DNA from: Mesorhizobium sp. WSM4313
Lineage (GTDB): Bacteria; Pseudomonadota; Alphaproteobacteria; Rhizobiales; Rhizobiaceae
Direction: 5' to 3'
Length of the DNA: 64,000 nucleotides
Assembly (NCBI RefSeq): GCF_002294725.1
Contig: NZ_NSFT01000009.1
Span: 156,298-220,297, forward strand
Part shown: positions 36,090 through 45,814 of the stretch, in pieces
Numbering within the stretch: the stretch's first letter is position 1
Layout of the letters: each line of letters starts with the position of its first letter
Notes under the pieces: model-generated
The model's input: only the letters and a program-made list of their open reading frames with translations
What the model was told of the DNA's origin: nothing
Database searches by the model: none
Translations under genes and position numbers: made by a program

Positions 36090-38315
36090 ATGATTATCGA
36101 ACTCTTTGGACCGCCTGGAGCTGGTAAAGCAGTCTTTGCCCATGCGCTTGCTAAGTCGCTGCGTGGGCAGGGCTACGCTACGAAGGTGGTGTTCAGTCAC
36201 AAAGCAAGTAGAAGGTCAAGGAGTGTAGATCTCGGGATATTCATGTTTATCTATAGAGTATTTTCTGCAATATTTTCAACTGCAAAACTGTTCTTATATA
36301 CGTCGGATTTGATAAAATATCTGTCGATATCGTCGTCGATGCTAAAGGCGATTGAGCCAAGGAAATTTATTTGGCGAGCTCGGGTCTGGCAAAAAATCAT
36401 AAATCTTTCCAATCGTTGGGACCAAGCGCGACAATGCAGAGAGATTACAATATTCGACCAGGGATACGTGCAGGCTGTTGCTTCACTGTCGATTTTTCAC
36501 GGGTGCGTCGACAACGTTGCGATTGCAAGAGCGCTGAAGGTCACTCCTACCGCGGATTTTACCTTGCGAGTGGTATTGCCTCGTGCAGCAGCCGAGGCGC
36601 GGTTGCGGGAGCGGATGATGCAGGCGGCTCCGGCCGAACGCATTCTCGATGCGGATTTCGAAGCGAGCATGCGAGCTTTCGGAGTGTTTCAAAATATCAA
36701 CGACATCCTTGTGGCAACCGACAGGAAAACAATCTCCGTTGAAACCCTCGACGACCGATCGTTGTCGAAAAGCGTTGAACTCGTCAGCCGCAAGATCGCC
36801 TTCAAGATGGCCCGCGATCAGGTCACTCCCATGTACCGACATCAAGTTGTCCACTCATCGCAGCCGCTGACGGTAGACAATGCCTACCTTGATGACGGCG
36901 TGGATACCATAACAATACAGAACCCCGTAAATTCCGCAGCTGGAAGCGATGCGGTAACGCTCGGGAAGCAAGAAATAAACCGTAGCCTGGGCTATGCCAC
37001 CGTTTTTGCGCTCATGATCTATGTGACCGGGGCAGGTCTAACCAGCCTGGCGCAATTGCTGATTGCTCGTATCGTAGGCTCTACCAGCTATGGTATCTAC
37101 TCCTACGTCCTTTCAACCACATCGGTGCTCGCATATCTCGCAACCCTTGGCTTCAACGTATCGTTGTTGCGCTTCGTATCTGCCTATAGGGCCCAGGGGC
37201 GCCTGGACCTGGCCCACGGCATAATCAGATTTGCCTTTCAACGCTCGTTGGCAGTGGCGTCTCTATTCGGCTTGGCAGGGGCGACCTACATCTTTCTGTC
37301 TTCGTCCTCACACAACAGGGAACTTGAGATCAGCCAGCTCTTGGGTATGGCCGCCGTTCCGCTGGTCACGACTTCAGCCTTGGGCGCGGCTCTCATCCGT
37401 GCCTTCGGCGGCGGTGTTTCTGCCCTTCTGCCAGAACGCATTGTGCGTGATGGACTGCTGCTCACATTGCTAAGTGCCGCCGCCTTGTCCGGTTCGTGGA
37501 CTCTGAATGCACCGTTGGTCATGCAAGCGGTGCTGACGAGTTCGGCCGTAACAGTCGCATTCGTCTTTGTCCTGTTGGCAAGATTTCAGCCGCCGGGTTT
37601 ACGACATGCTGAACCTGCCGATGCATCCAAGGATTGGTGGTCGGCGGTCCCCCCTATCATGCTGATGGCGGGTCTTGACGTCTTCATCAACAGGGCGGGG
37701 GTAATGGTGCTCGGCTGGACCGGCCACATACGCGACGCAGGCATTTTCGCCCTGGGGCTCAATGTCGCGTTGCTTGTCGGTCTCTCGTTGGTGGCCGTCT
37801 CTACAATGTTCTCGCCGACGGCAGCTACGCTTTACGCAAAAAACGACCGAAGAGGTTTGCAAGAGCTGTTTTCACGAGCTGCCCTGCTTTCCTCCGGTGC
37901 CGCAATAGCAATGGCAATCCCGTTGCTCTTGATTGTTCGGCCGCTTTTAAGCTGGTTCGGTGAGGATTTCGGAACTGGAGCACCGATCGCGCGGGTGCTA
38001 ATGCTGGGGTACGTATTCGTGGCCCTGTGCGGACCGCAGCTCAATCTCTTGACCATGACCGGAAACGAATGGGCGGCCGCTGTGACGATGATCCTTGGGG
38101 CAGCTTTTGGTGTCGTCGGCTGTGCTATCGGAGTAGAGATCTACGGTCCGCTGGGCGCAGCAATAGGGCTTGCGCTTGCCCTGGTCGTCTGGAACGTCGC
38201 CATGGCGATTTATATTCGCAAGCGACTGAAGATCACGCCCGGACTGATCTACGCGATTACGTCCTTTAACCGCCGCACGGTCGAAAGCACCCAGCGGACT
38301 TGGTTCTTGCGCTGA
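36090..38315 (+). CDS. Fusion of a P-loop kinase-like domain with a Wzx-type flippase
   Basis: A 741-aa protein. Residues 1-245 form a P-loop NTPase-like domain that begins at once with LFGPPGAGKAVF (7-16); the usual Ser/Thr after the Lys is Ala. A TIFDQGYVQ stretch resembles the second acidic motif of thymidylate-kinase-like enzymes. Residues about 310-725 are a 12- to 14-helix polysaccharide transporter (MATE/Wzx type: SLAQLLIARIVGSTSYGIYSYVLS). The flippase should move lipid-linked repeats across the membrane. The NTPase part (36200-36420) is clearly AT-rich compared with its surroundings, suggesting acquisition. I chose ATG 36090; starts further upstream overlap the co-polymerase gene. 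I do not know this domain pairing as a standard one. Confidence 0.82.
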   Translation: MIIELFGPPGAGKAVFAHALAKSLRGQGYATKVVFSHKASRRSRSVDLGIFMFIYRVFSAIFSTAKLFLYTSDLIKYLSISSSMLKAIEPRKFIWRARVWQKIINLSNRWDQARQCREITIFDQGYVQAVASLSIFHGCVDNVAIARALKVTPTADFTLRVVLPRAAAEARLRERMMQAAPAERILDADFEASMRAFGVFQNINDILVATDRKTISVETLDDRSLSKSVELVSRKIAFKMARDQVTPMYRHQVVHSSQPLTVDNAYLDDGVDTITIQNPVNSAAGSDAVTLGKQEINRSLGYATVFALMIYVTGAGLTSLAQLLIARIVGSTSYGIYSYVLSTTSVLAYLATLGFNVSLLRFVSAYRAQGRLDLAHGIIRFAFQRSLAVASLFGLAGATYIFLSSSSHNRELEISQLLGMAAVPLVTTSALGAALIRAFGGGVSALLPERIVRDGLLLTLLSAAALSGSWTLNAPLVMQAVLTSSAVTVAFVFVLLARFQPPGLRHAEPADASKDWWSAVPPIMLMAGLDVFINRAGVMVLGWTGHIRDAGIFALGLNVALLVGLSLVAVSTMFSPTAATLYAKNDRRGLQELFSRAALLSSGAAIAMAIPLLLIVRPLLSWFGEDFGTGAPIARVLMLGYVFVALCGPQLNLLTMTGNEWAAAVTMILGAAFGVVGCAIGVEIYGPLGAAIGLALALVVWNVAMAIYIRKRLKITPGLIYAITSFNRRTVESTQRTWFLR

Positions 38316-38596
38316 CTTGATGCTCTGGGATTGGTGACCGGCGACAGACCCCGGCTGGCGCGATGTGATCCATTCTAACGCAGGCATCAAGGTACGTACG
38401 GATTGGCGGGCTTGCGTATCGGCGTCTCGATGAAACGCCAAACGAAAGAGACGCAGAGAATGCCTCGTTCTTGCCGATCGGCGAGGTAAGCGCGTTGAGA
38501 GAGATGCAAAACAGGGCGCCGACAGAGCCGCACCTTCAGGCGACGCCAGTGAGCTGATCGCGCGGGTCTGAGTGAGCAGCGCGAACTGCCGGCAAT

Positions 38597-39769
38597 CTAC
38601 GCTGACACGAGCGTTTGTTGCTCCGTCTCAGGGGCCGTCGCGCTTCCATGAAAGTGTCGATACCATTCGACGAAACGGGCAACGCCATCCTGGAGCGTGG
38701 TCGCCGGCGCGAAGTCTACGGCCCGGCGAAGATCGCCTACATCGGCGCGCGTCTCGAGAACATCACCTGGAGGCAACGGCACATCCCTCCTGAGAGCTTT
38801 GCGACCTACGGCTGTCTCTATAATCGCGATTAGCCTATTGATCTCCTCTGGCCGGTCATTGCCAATGTTGTACAGGCGATATGGGGCTGAGCTGGTAGCT
38901 GGATCAGCTGCGCGACCGTCCCAATTCTGGTCGGCACACGGTGGCGTTGCGAGTATTCGAACCACCCCTTCGACGATATCGTCGATGTAGGTAAAATCTC
39001 GCCAGACACGGCCGGCATTGGACACCTCGATCACGCGTCCTTCGGCGATGGCGTGGGTAAACGCGTAGACAGCCATGTCGGGCCTGCCCCATGGTCCGTA
39101 GACGGTGAAGAACCGCAATCCTGTCACCGGCAAGCGAAATAGATGACTATAGGAATGCGCCATGGCTTCATTCGAGCGCTTGGTGGCGGCATAGAAGCTT
39201 ATTGGATGGTTAGCGCCGCCATGTTCGGAAAAAGGTATGGTTTGGTTGGCGCCGTAAACCGAACTGGACGAAGCGTAGACCAGATGCTTGATATCGAAGT
39301 GCCGGCAACCCTCTAGAACATTGAGAAACGCCACGATGTTGGACTGAACATAGGCATGCGGGTCGACAAGAGAGTAACGCACGCCCGCCTGGGCAGCCAA
39401 GTGGACGACATATTGCGGTTGAAAGTCGGAGAACAAAGCTTGCACCAACAATCGGTCCGCCAGATCCATACGCATCGGAGTGAAACCTGGCTCCGCGCAG
39501 AGGTGCGCAAAACGCGCTTCCTTGAGCTTTAGATCGTAGTAGGGCGTGAAATTATCCACGCCTATGACCCGCGCACCGTGACGCAAAAGCCGTGATGCCA
39601 CATGAAACCCGATAAAACCTGCGGCGCCGGTGACTACAACAGGACCTTTTCGTGCCAGCTGCATAACCGCCATGTCCGGACTGGATCGACCGGCTTTCGT
39701 TCCTGTTGAACTGGATTTGTCAGGTTGTGCGTCAAGCACGCCCGCGGTCTTGGAATTATGTCCGGCCAT
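38597..39769 (-). CDS. NAD-dependent epimerase, UDP-glucuronate 4-epimerase type
   Basis: A 390-aa extended SDR protein. It has the NAD-binding GAAGFIGFHVA, the serine motif YASSSSVYG and the catalytic YAATK. NFTPYYDLKLKEAR and GPWGRPDMAVYAF are typical of LpsL/Cap1J-type UDP-glucuronate epimerases, which make UDP-galacturonate for surface polysaccharides. About 32 residues precede the usual start (MAVMQLARKG at 39673); I kept ATG 39769, but the shorter start is possible. It is transcribed against the flippase operon, with 281 featureless bases between the two stop codons. Confidence 0.86.
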   Translation of the reverse strand: MAGHNSKTAGVLDAQPDKSSSTGTKAGRSSPDMAVMQLARKGPVVVTGAAGFIGFHVASRLLRHGARVIGVDNFTPYYDLKLKEARFAHLCAEPGFTPMRMDLADRLLVQALFSDFQPQYVVHLAAQAGVRYSLVDPHAYVQSNIVAFLNVLEGCRHFDIKHLVYASSSSVYGANQTIPFSEHGGANHPISFYAATKRSNEAMAHSYSHLFRLPVTGLRFFTVYGPWGRPDMAVYAFTHAIAEGRVIEVSNAGRVWRDFTYIDDIVEGVVRILATPPCADQNWDGRAADPATSSAPYRLYNIGNDRPEEINRLIAIIETAVGRKALRRDVPLPPGDVLETRADVGDLRRAVDFAPATTLQDGVARFVEWYRHFHGSATAPETEQQTLVSA

Positions 39770-39905
39770 GACGAATTGCCCCGCTTCGAAATTTTTGCAT
39801 CGAGATCGTCGGCTTATATCTGGATCAGGCAGGAACGCGCTCGCACAGACTCAATGCCAAACCAACATACCGGACACGCGCCGCCTCGCGGTCGAGGCGG
39901 CATTA

Positions 39906-40589
39906 TCACGGCAATACGGAAATTCGTCCGAGCAGAGCTACCAGTTCACCCTGGCGCTTGGTTTCTGTTTTGGCAAAAAGCGAGGCAAGCTGGGACCGGA
40001 TCGTGGTGCGGCTGAGATGCCAGCTGCGGGCGATTTCCAATGGTGCGTCCCCTTGAGCTAACCTCATGGCAAGCTGAGTTTCAGCGCTCGTGAGGCCGAA
40101 CATCTTTTGCAATGTCTGCGGATTAGCCGAGGACCGGGTCTCCCGGTCTAACAACGCTACGATACTTGTACCGTCGGGCGCAATCACCCCGCCCTCATTG
40201 AGTATCACCGGCCGATCGTCAGTGGTGCGGATCACCACCCATGACAACGAACCTGGCAGGAAGTTGGTTGGAACGTTCGCGACCAGCCGCCTCAGCGCAG
40301 CCGTAAGCTCCGGAGCCGTGCCGGCCGTCTCACCCTGTCGTTCAAAGGTGCTTTGAGCGGCAATGTTCCACTCCACCACCTTTTTCTCGCGATTGAGGAC
40401 CAGGAAGCCACAGCCAATGCGGTCCAGCATCCCGGTGACGGATTCCAGGCTCCGACGCTTTGACGCACATGCTGTGCCCTGCCTGTCCGACGTGTAGCGT
40501 GCCAGGCGAGCGACACTGCCGTAAGCAGTGCTCAATTCAATATGGCGCTTATTCGCAACGGTATCGTTGTGCCTATCAATGAAAGACAT
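39906..40589 (-). CDS. LuxR-type transcriptional regulator with PAS-like sensor region
   Basis: A 227-aa protein. The C-terminal 60 residues are a LuxR-type helix-turn-helix (GLTSAETQLAMRLAQGDAPLEIARSWHLSRTTIRSQL, quoted here by its ends only as GLTSAE and TTIRSQL). The N-terminal half has a PAS-like pattern (MLDRIGCGFLVLNREKKVVEW). No receiver domain is present. GGGAAGG stands before the ATG. Placed within the exopolysaccharide locus and divergent from the HWE kinase, it may regulate the surrounding genes; its signal is unknown. Confidence 0.78.
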   Translation of the reverse strand: MSFIDRHNDTVANKRHIELSTAYGSVARLARYTSDRQGTACASKRRSLESVTGMLDRIGCGFLVLNREKKVVEWNIAAQSTFERQGETAGTAPELTAALRRLVANVPTNFLPGSLSWVVIRTTDDRPVILNEGGVIAPDGTSIVALLDRETRSSANPQTLQKMFGLTSAETQLAMRLAQGDAPLEIARSWHLSRTTIRSQLASLFAKTETKRQGELVALLGRISVLP

Positions 40590-40856
40590 TGCCTTCCCAC
40601 CCCTGTTGGCCGAAAACCGCTAAGATCTCCAATCGTTACGCTTGACTCCAAGACAGATTTCTCTGCCAAAAATCTTTGATCTCAGAGGCTTGCATCGGTT
40701 TCTTCATGCTCTCTTACAAAGAGTCCAGGCGAACCGGACGCTCTTCGTAAATAATAGTAAGCTTGGATTTGAGGGCCGCAATCCGGCAGTGGTATTAGAT
40801 CAGGCGGTGGAGTTCTAGGCTCGACGGACTAATCCGAAAGTTGTAGTCTGTGAGGT

Positions 40857-42593
40857 ATGGGGCTGCATCTGCGTAGAACGGTTTCGGCCTTGAAGGGCAT
40901 CTCGCTAGCTCACATGGCTTCCATGCTGGTGCTAGTTTTCACGCTAATATTCGTAATAACAAACTTAATTCAGACGGAAACTGAAGCAACCTTCATATCA
41001 TCTATTCCAGCTATAATTGTCGCTGCATATCTTGTTGGCCGTCGCGGTGCAATCATTGCAACTCTCGTGACAGTCGCCGCCAGCCTCGGGGCCGAACGAC
41101 TTCTGCGCGGTTCGATTCCCACAGAGGACTGGCCGCGAGCAATCTTTCTCCTGGTTTCCGGCTTCATGATCGCCTTCATGTTCCACCGCTTGCGGCAGGA
41201 CCTTAGCGAGGCCCTGAAGGTCGCCGAAACTCGACTGGCCGCCGTCGAAGCCACCGAGAGCCGCTTCCGTTCGGTGTTCGAGCGTGCGGCCCTCGGCTTT
41301 GCGAACACGAATGAAAAAGGCGAGCTTCTGCAATCCAACAAACGTCTTTGTGAGCTGACGGGATATACCGAAGCCGAGCTTGCTCAATTTCCGCTTGCGC
41401 AGCTTGTTCATCCCGATGATCGCGATAGCGTTGTTGAAGCGCTTGCCGATCAAGGCAAGTCCGCGATGCCATTCGATATGGAAGCCCGATTGAAGAAGAA
41501 GGACGGGTCCACATTCTGGGCTCGCCTGAACCTATCGTCGTACCGTTCCGACGGCCTCCTTTCAGAGAGCGCGATCATCGTTGTCGATGACATCTCGGAA
41601 CGACGGACGGCGCGCGAAGCGATCCGGGTTCAGAAGGAACGGCTTGATCTGGCGCTTTCGGCGGGGCGGTTGGGAACCTGGCAAGTCGACCTCAAAAGCG
41701 GCGTCGTCACGGGTTCCGACAAATTTTGGGAAATCTTAGGCCTGCCGCGCGCCACCAGCCGGCCGATAGCGGAGCTAGCTTCAGTCGTCTATCCCGCGGA
41801 CTGGCCAAAGCTTGCACTCCCCAAAGAATCCGGCGCGACCACGAATTACGACGTTGAGATAAGGGTGCGACGTCCGGATGGACCTATTCGTTGGGTCGCT
41901 CTGCGCGGACGGGAGGAGCGGTATCATGATCAGCAGCTGCTGATCGGGATAGCAGCTGACCTGACTGAACGTCGGCAGACCACGCTTTTGCGTGCCACGG
42001 TCAGGAGACGGGACCGTATTTTGATCGAACAGCGCCATCGATTCAGCAATCTTTTCGCGGTCGTGATAGCGCTGGTCAAAATGGTTGGTGCTCCGGCGAA
42101 CAATGTCATGAAGTTCAAGGAGGACCTAATCGATCGGATACGAGCGCTTGAAGTCACGCATATGATGATCTCCGGTCGCACCGACAGTTCGGTATTGCTC
42201 CGGGATCTCGTGGTCCAGGAACTGTTGCCCTACATGGAAACGCGAAAGATAAAGACCCATGGCCCTGACGTCATGATGTCAAGCGGCGCTGCCGAAACCT
42301 TCGCAATGGTTGTTCACGAGCTTACGACGAACTCTGTCAAACACGGCGCGCTTGGCGGTTCCCGAGGGCGCCTTGAGGTTAGATGGGCCGATAGTGGAGA
42401 AAGCGATGACGTCGTCTTCGATTGGATAGAATCGGGAAGGCGCAGGAAGGCCAAGAACATCGGCCATGGCATTGGTTCGATGATATTGGGCGTCAACACC
42501 GCGCCGCTTATCGGCCATGCCTCGAAGCTGGAAATATTTGAAGGCGGTCTACGATATTCGCTGCGGCTGTCTCGACGTGAAATCGCGCCCTAG
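40857..42593 (+). CDS. HWE-family PAS sensor histidine kinase
   Basis: A 578-aa membrane kinase with three or four N-terminal helices (about residues 17-110), two PAS domains (about 135-255 and 265-385) and an HWE/HisKA_2 kinase domain. The phospho-acceptor is His394 in EQRHRFSNLF, the N box is HELTTNSVKHGALG, and DWIES occupies the place of the W-x-E motif. HWE kinases are frequent in rhizobia and often control PhyR or single-domain regulators. It ends four bases inside the convergent response-regulator gene, its likely partner. The GAGG before the ATG is very close. Confidence 0.87.
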   Translation: MGLHLRRTVSALKGISLAHMASMLVLVFTLIFVITNLIQTETEATFISSIPAIIVAAYLVGRRGAIIATLVTVAASLGAERLLRGSIPTEDWPRAIFLLVSGFMIAFMFHRLRQDLSEALKVAETRLAAVEATESRFRSVFERAALGFANTNEKGELLQSNKRLCELTGYTEAELAQFPLAQLVHPDDRDSVVEALADQGKSAMPFDMEARLKKKDGSTFWARLNLSSYRSDGLLSESAIIVVDDISERRTAREAIRVQKERLDLALSAGRLGTWQVDLKSGVVTGSDKFWEILGLPRATSRPIAELASVVYPADWPKLALPKESGATTNYDVEIRVRRPDGPIRWVALRGREERYHDQQLLIGIAADLTERRQTTLLRATVRRRDRILIEQRHRFSNLFAVVIALVKMVGAPANNVMKFKEDLIDRIRALEVTHMMISGRTDSSVLLRDLVVQELLPYMETRKIKTHGPDVMMSSGAAETFAMVVHELTTNSVKHGALGGSRGRLEVRWADSGESDDVVFDWIESGRRRKAKNIGHGIGSMILGVNTAPLIGHASKLEIFEGGLRYSLRLSRREIAP

Positions 42594-43267
42594 TCGATAT
42601 ATTTCGAACGCCAATTTTGTAGCGCGACGGCTGCCTCGGTGCGGTTGCGTACTCCCAGCTCACGCATTACCGCAGCGGCGTGAATTTTTGTCGTTGCTTC
42701 GGAAATGTCCAAATCGCGAGCTATCTCCTTGTTTGAAAAGCCTTCCGCCATCAGCTTGAGCACGTCACGTTGCCTTGAAGTCAGCTTGCTAAGGCTGGCC
42801 GCTCCCATCCGCCGTTGGGTCCATGCCCTCGCCGATTGGGGTGCGTGTGACCCGGGACCCCCGGAAGGTCGAGACAACAGCGCCGGCACATAGATGCGGC
42901 CTGCCAGAATCTCGCGCACTGCCGATACCACTTCTTGGTCCGTCTGAGATTTCACGATATAGCCGTGCAGCCCGATCGACAGGGCCTTCAATATTTCCGC
43001 TCGTGAATCATTGCCGGAAACGATTGCAAAACGGGTGTCCGGATACGCTGACAAAACGTCGCCGAGCACTTGCTGGTTGAACAGTCCCGGCATGTTCAGA
43101 TCCAGAATGGCAAGATGGATGTCCCGCTGAGCCAGGACACTGGCAGCGGCATCAAAACATCCAGCTTCGAATATTTCCAGTTCCGGGAGCTCGGCCTTGA
43201 GCGCCAAACTCAGCCCACGACGATACAGACCGTGATCGTCCGCAATGACGACTCGATACATTTGCAT
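42590..43267 (-). CDS. NarL/FixJ-family response regulator
   Basis: A 225-aa protein with an N-terminal receiver (VIADDHGLYRRG, phospho-acceptor Asp56 in LAILDLNMPGL, Lys in VKSQTD) and a C-terminal LuxR-type helix-turn-helix (LTSRQRDVLKLMAEGFSNKEIA). GGGGTGGA precedes the ATG. Its 3' end overlaps that of the HWE kinase gene by four bases, tail to tail, an arrangement that would allow mutual antisense effects. Targets are unknown; neighbouring exopolysaccharide genes are the obvious candidates. Confidence 0.88.
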   Translation of the reverse strand: MQMYRVVIADDHGLYRRGLSLALKAELPELEIFEAGCFDAAASVLAQRDIHLAILDLNMPGLFNQQVLGDVLSAYPDTRFAIVSGNDSRAEILKALSIGLHGYIVKSQTDQEVVSAVREILAGRIYVPALLSRPSGGPGSHAPQSARAWTQRRMGAASLSKLTSRQRDVLKLMAEGFSNKEIARDLDISEATTKIHAAAVMRELGVRNRTEAAVALQNWRSKYID

Positions 43268-43904
43268 TCCACCCCAACGCAGGCCCTACAAAGCGGGCCC
43301 TGAAACGCCTAATGCGGCTAAACGATCAATCGGGGAATGGCCTTGGCGGTGGCCAACCACTCGTCGAACGCCCAGAAATCCGCACCACTTGCGCGCCGTA
43401 TTGCTAATATATTCCTCTATGGCGGAAAAATCTCTTTTTTTTTCCGAGGAACGTTCAACCGGCTTGAATCGCACCGTCTCTGCCTTTGTCAGAAAGCCAA
43501 CATCGCGATCAGGCGCGTCTATGGCCAACTACCAAATTCCATGTGACATCAGCTGTTTGAGCAGTAGCGAGACGTAAATTCCAGCAGGTGGATTCTGAGG
43601 TCCGCACTGGGGCATTCGAAGGTCTCGTGGCCAAGCAATTTTGCAGATGTAGGTCGGCATATTCGGCGCCATCGTGCCTCGCGGCGGACAGGGCGGACCG
43701 GCCTAGTCGCTGAACCTGCGGAGGCAATGGATTGGTGCCATTCGATTGCACGACGACATCCTTCGAACGCTCACTTACCGTTCTTCATAAGATGCTCGGG
43801 ACGGACACGTGGCGACTTTTCTATCCGACCCATAGTCGGAAGAGGTCTGAACACGTCTGCCCAGGCACCAACCATTGAAGCGGCGTTGAACTATGGAGGA
43901 TCGG
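43268..43904. other. Intergenic region upstream of the second exopolysaccharide operon
   Basis: 637 bases without a supported gene. A run of nine T (43435-43443) sits in CGGAAAAA-TCTCTTTT-TTTTTCCG, which can fold weakly. The nucleotidyltransferase gene at the right edge has GGAGG five bases before its ATG. A promoter for the 43.9-50 kb operon must lie here, but I cannot place it. Confidence 0.4.
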
Positions 43905-44627
43905 ATGAAAGCGGTTATTCAATGCGGTGGGATGGGAACACGACTTCGTCCCTTTACGTCGGTGTTGCCGAAGCCGCTGATGCCAATTGGTGCCCGGCCG
44001 GTGCTCGAGCTGCTTCTCAAGTGGCTGCGACGCAATGGCATTGAAGAGGTCTACATCACGACCGGGTATCTCGGCCATCTCATCCGCAGCGTGTGCGGTG
44101 ATGGTTCGCAATGGAACCTGAAAATACGGTACACTCAGGAGATGGAGCCGCTGGGCACCATCGGGCCACTGTCGCTTATCCGAGATGAACTAACCGAACC
44201 CTTTATCGTGCTGAACGGCGACGTTCTCACCGATCTTAGCCTCAGCCGATTCACAGCTGCTCACCGCAAGCACAAGGATCCGGTGACCATCGCTACCGCC
44301 AACCGTCTTATCAAGATGGATTTCGGTGTCATCGACGAAGTCGACAATGCAGTGCAGATGTTCCGCGAGAAGCCGACGCTTTCTCATCTCGTTAGCATGG
44401 GCATCTACTGCATGAATCCGGATGTTCTGAGTTTTATTCCCTCCGGCATTCCATTCGGATTCGACGACCTGATGCTGCAGATGATGCAGCAAGGCACGGT
44501 CGTCCATGTCTACAAGCATGAGGGACTCTGGCTCGATATCGGCCGCGTCGACGATTTCCAGAATGCTCAAGCCATTTCCTGGGAAGAGCAGTCGGCTTCG
44601 ATCGAAGTCGCGGCAGCGGCTGCCTGA
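43905..44627 (+). CDS. Sugar nucleotidyltransferase (GDP-mannose/NTP-transferase type)
   Basis: A 240-aa single-domain nucleotidyltransferase with the N-terminal signature QCGGMGTRLRPFT, the substrate Lys in LPKPLMPIG and the metal-binding Asp in FIVLNGDVL. It should make an NDP-sugar from a sugar-1-phosphate and NTP for polymer synthesis. It lacks the C-terminal LbH domain of bifunctional members. ATG 43905 follows GGAGGATCGG and is preferred over an in-frame start at 43893. First gene of an operon with the aminotransferase, sugar transferase and dehydratase. Confidence 0.88.
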   Translation: MKAVIQCGGMGTRLRPFTSVLPKPLMPIGARPVLELLLKWLRRNGIEEVYITTGYLGHLIRSVCGDGSQWNLKIRYTQEMEPLGTIGPLSLIRDELTEPFIVLNGDVLTDLSLSRFTAAHRKHKDPVTIATANRLIKMDFGVIDEVDNAVQMFREKPTLSHLVSMGIYCMNPDVLSFIPSGIPFGFDDLMLQMMQQGTVVHVYKHEGLWLDIGRVDDFQNAQAISWEEQSASIEVAAAAA

Positions 44628-44677
44628 CAAACGGCGAGAAACTCAAACACGAATGATGATTTGGGAGTGAGGTCACC

Positions 44678-45814
44678 ATGCTCTTGGTCAGTGCCCCGAT
44701 TTTGGGTGTTCCGGAGAAGGCGGCTCTATCAAAGGTCATTGATAGCAGCTGGTTGACCATGGGCGAGCAGGTTCGATTGTTCGAAGAGTCGTTCGCCCGC
44801 ATGCATGGCGCGGACGATTGCGTTGCGGTGAGTTCCTGTACTGCGGCGCTTCATCTCATTTTGCACGGACTTGGCATTGGTCCGGGCGATGAGGTGCTGG
44901 TTCCGTCGCTAACCTTCGTGGCGACCGCGAACTCAGTGCTCTATGTCGGTGCAACTCCCGTCTTTGTCGATATTGAGTCAGCCGACTTGCCGTTGATGTC
45001 GCTTGCGGAAGCCGAGGCTCGATGCACGCCGCGAACGAAGGCCATTATTCTCGTTCACTTCGCCGGGTATCTGGCCAATCGAGAACAATGGCAAAGGTTC
45101 GCTCGTGTTCGGGGACTGCACATCATTGAAGACGCGGCGCATGCTCCTGGCTTGAGAGAAGTAGGGACCTTCGGCGTTGCCGCGGCCTTCAGCTTCTACG
45201 GCAACAAGAACATGACAACCGCCGAGGGCGGCGCCGTAATCGCCCAAGACCATGAACTGCTCGAAAGGATTCGCCAAGCGCGCGGGCACGGGATGACCAC
45301 CGGCACACACCAGCGGCTGAACAGCCGCACGCCGCAGTATGACGTCACCATGCTTGGGTTCAATTATCGTATGGACGAGATGCGGGCCGCAATCGGACTT
45401 GTCCAGTTAGGAAACTTGCAAGAATGGAACGAAGTAAGGCGTATCCTCGTCGTCCTTTATCGGCGACTCATTGCAATGCACTGCCCGGCAATAATCGTTC
45501 CATTCAGTGAATCGCGGCGATCGGCGCACCACATCATGCCGATACTTTTACCGCGATATGCCGACAGGCAAGCCGTTATCGACGAACTGCGCAACCAGGG
45601 AATCCAAACAACGATCCACTATCCGCCCGTGCACCGGATGACGTTGTACCGCGAGCTTTTTCCCGGGACCCAATTGCCGCGAACAGAAGACTTTGCTCAG
45701 CGGGAGCTGACGATTCCACTTCACCCGCAGATGACCTCAGCGGTGGTCGAAGCGGTTGTGGAGGCTCTGGCAACTGCGGTGAACGGCTGTACCAAAGCAG
45801 GAACGGCCGCATGA
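44678..45814 (+). CDS. DegT/DnrJ/EryC1/StrS-family sugar aminotransferase
   Basis: A 378-aa PLP enzyme. Lys177 in SFYGNKNMTTAEGGAV is the expected PLP lysine, after HIIEDAAHAPG with the cofactor-contacting Asp. These enzymes transfer an amino group from glutamate to a keto sugar nucleotide. The nearby dehydratase (46554-47558) could supply the 4-keto substrate, so the repeat unit probably contains an amino sugar. It overlaps the next gene by four bases. Confidence 0.9.
   Translation: MLLVSAPILGVPEKAALSKVIDSSWLTMGEQVRLFEESFARMHGADDCVAVSSCTAALHLILHGLGIGPGDEVLVPSLTFVATANSVLYVGATPVFVDIESADLPLMSLAEAEARCTPRTKAIILVHFAGYLANREQWQRFARVRGLHIIEDAAHAPGLREVGTFGVAAAFSFYGNKNMTTAEGGAVIAQDHELLERIRQARGHGMTTGTHQRLNSRTPQYDVTMLGFNYRMDEMRAAIGLVQLGNLQEWNEVRRILVVLYRRLIAMHCPAIIVPFSESRRSAHHIMPILLPRYADRQAVIDELRNQGIQTTIHYPPVHRMTLYRELFPGTQLPRTEDFAQRELTIPLHPQMTSAVVEAVVEALATAVNGCTKAGTAA

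Noticed and set aside
43423..43446. Hairpin with nine T as an intrinsic terminator or small RNA end
   Set aside because: The stem is only A:T pairs except for three G:C pairs, and no gene or plausible small RNA ends at it.
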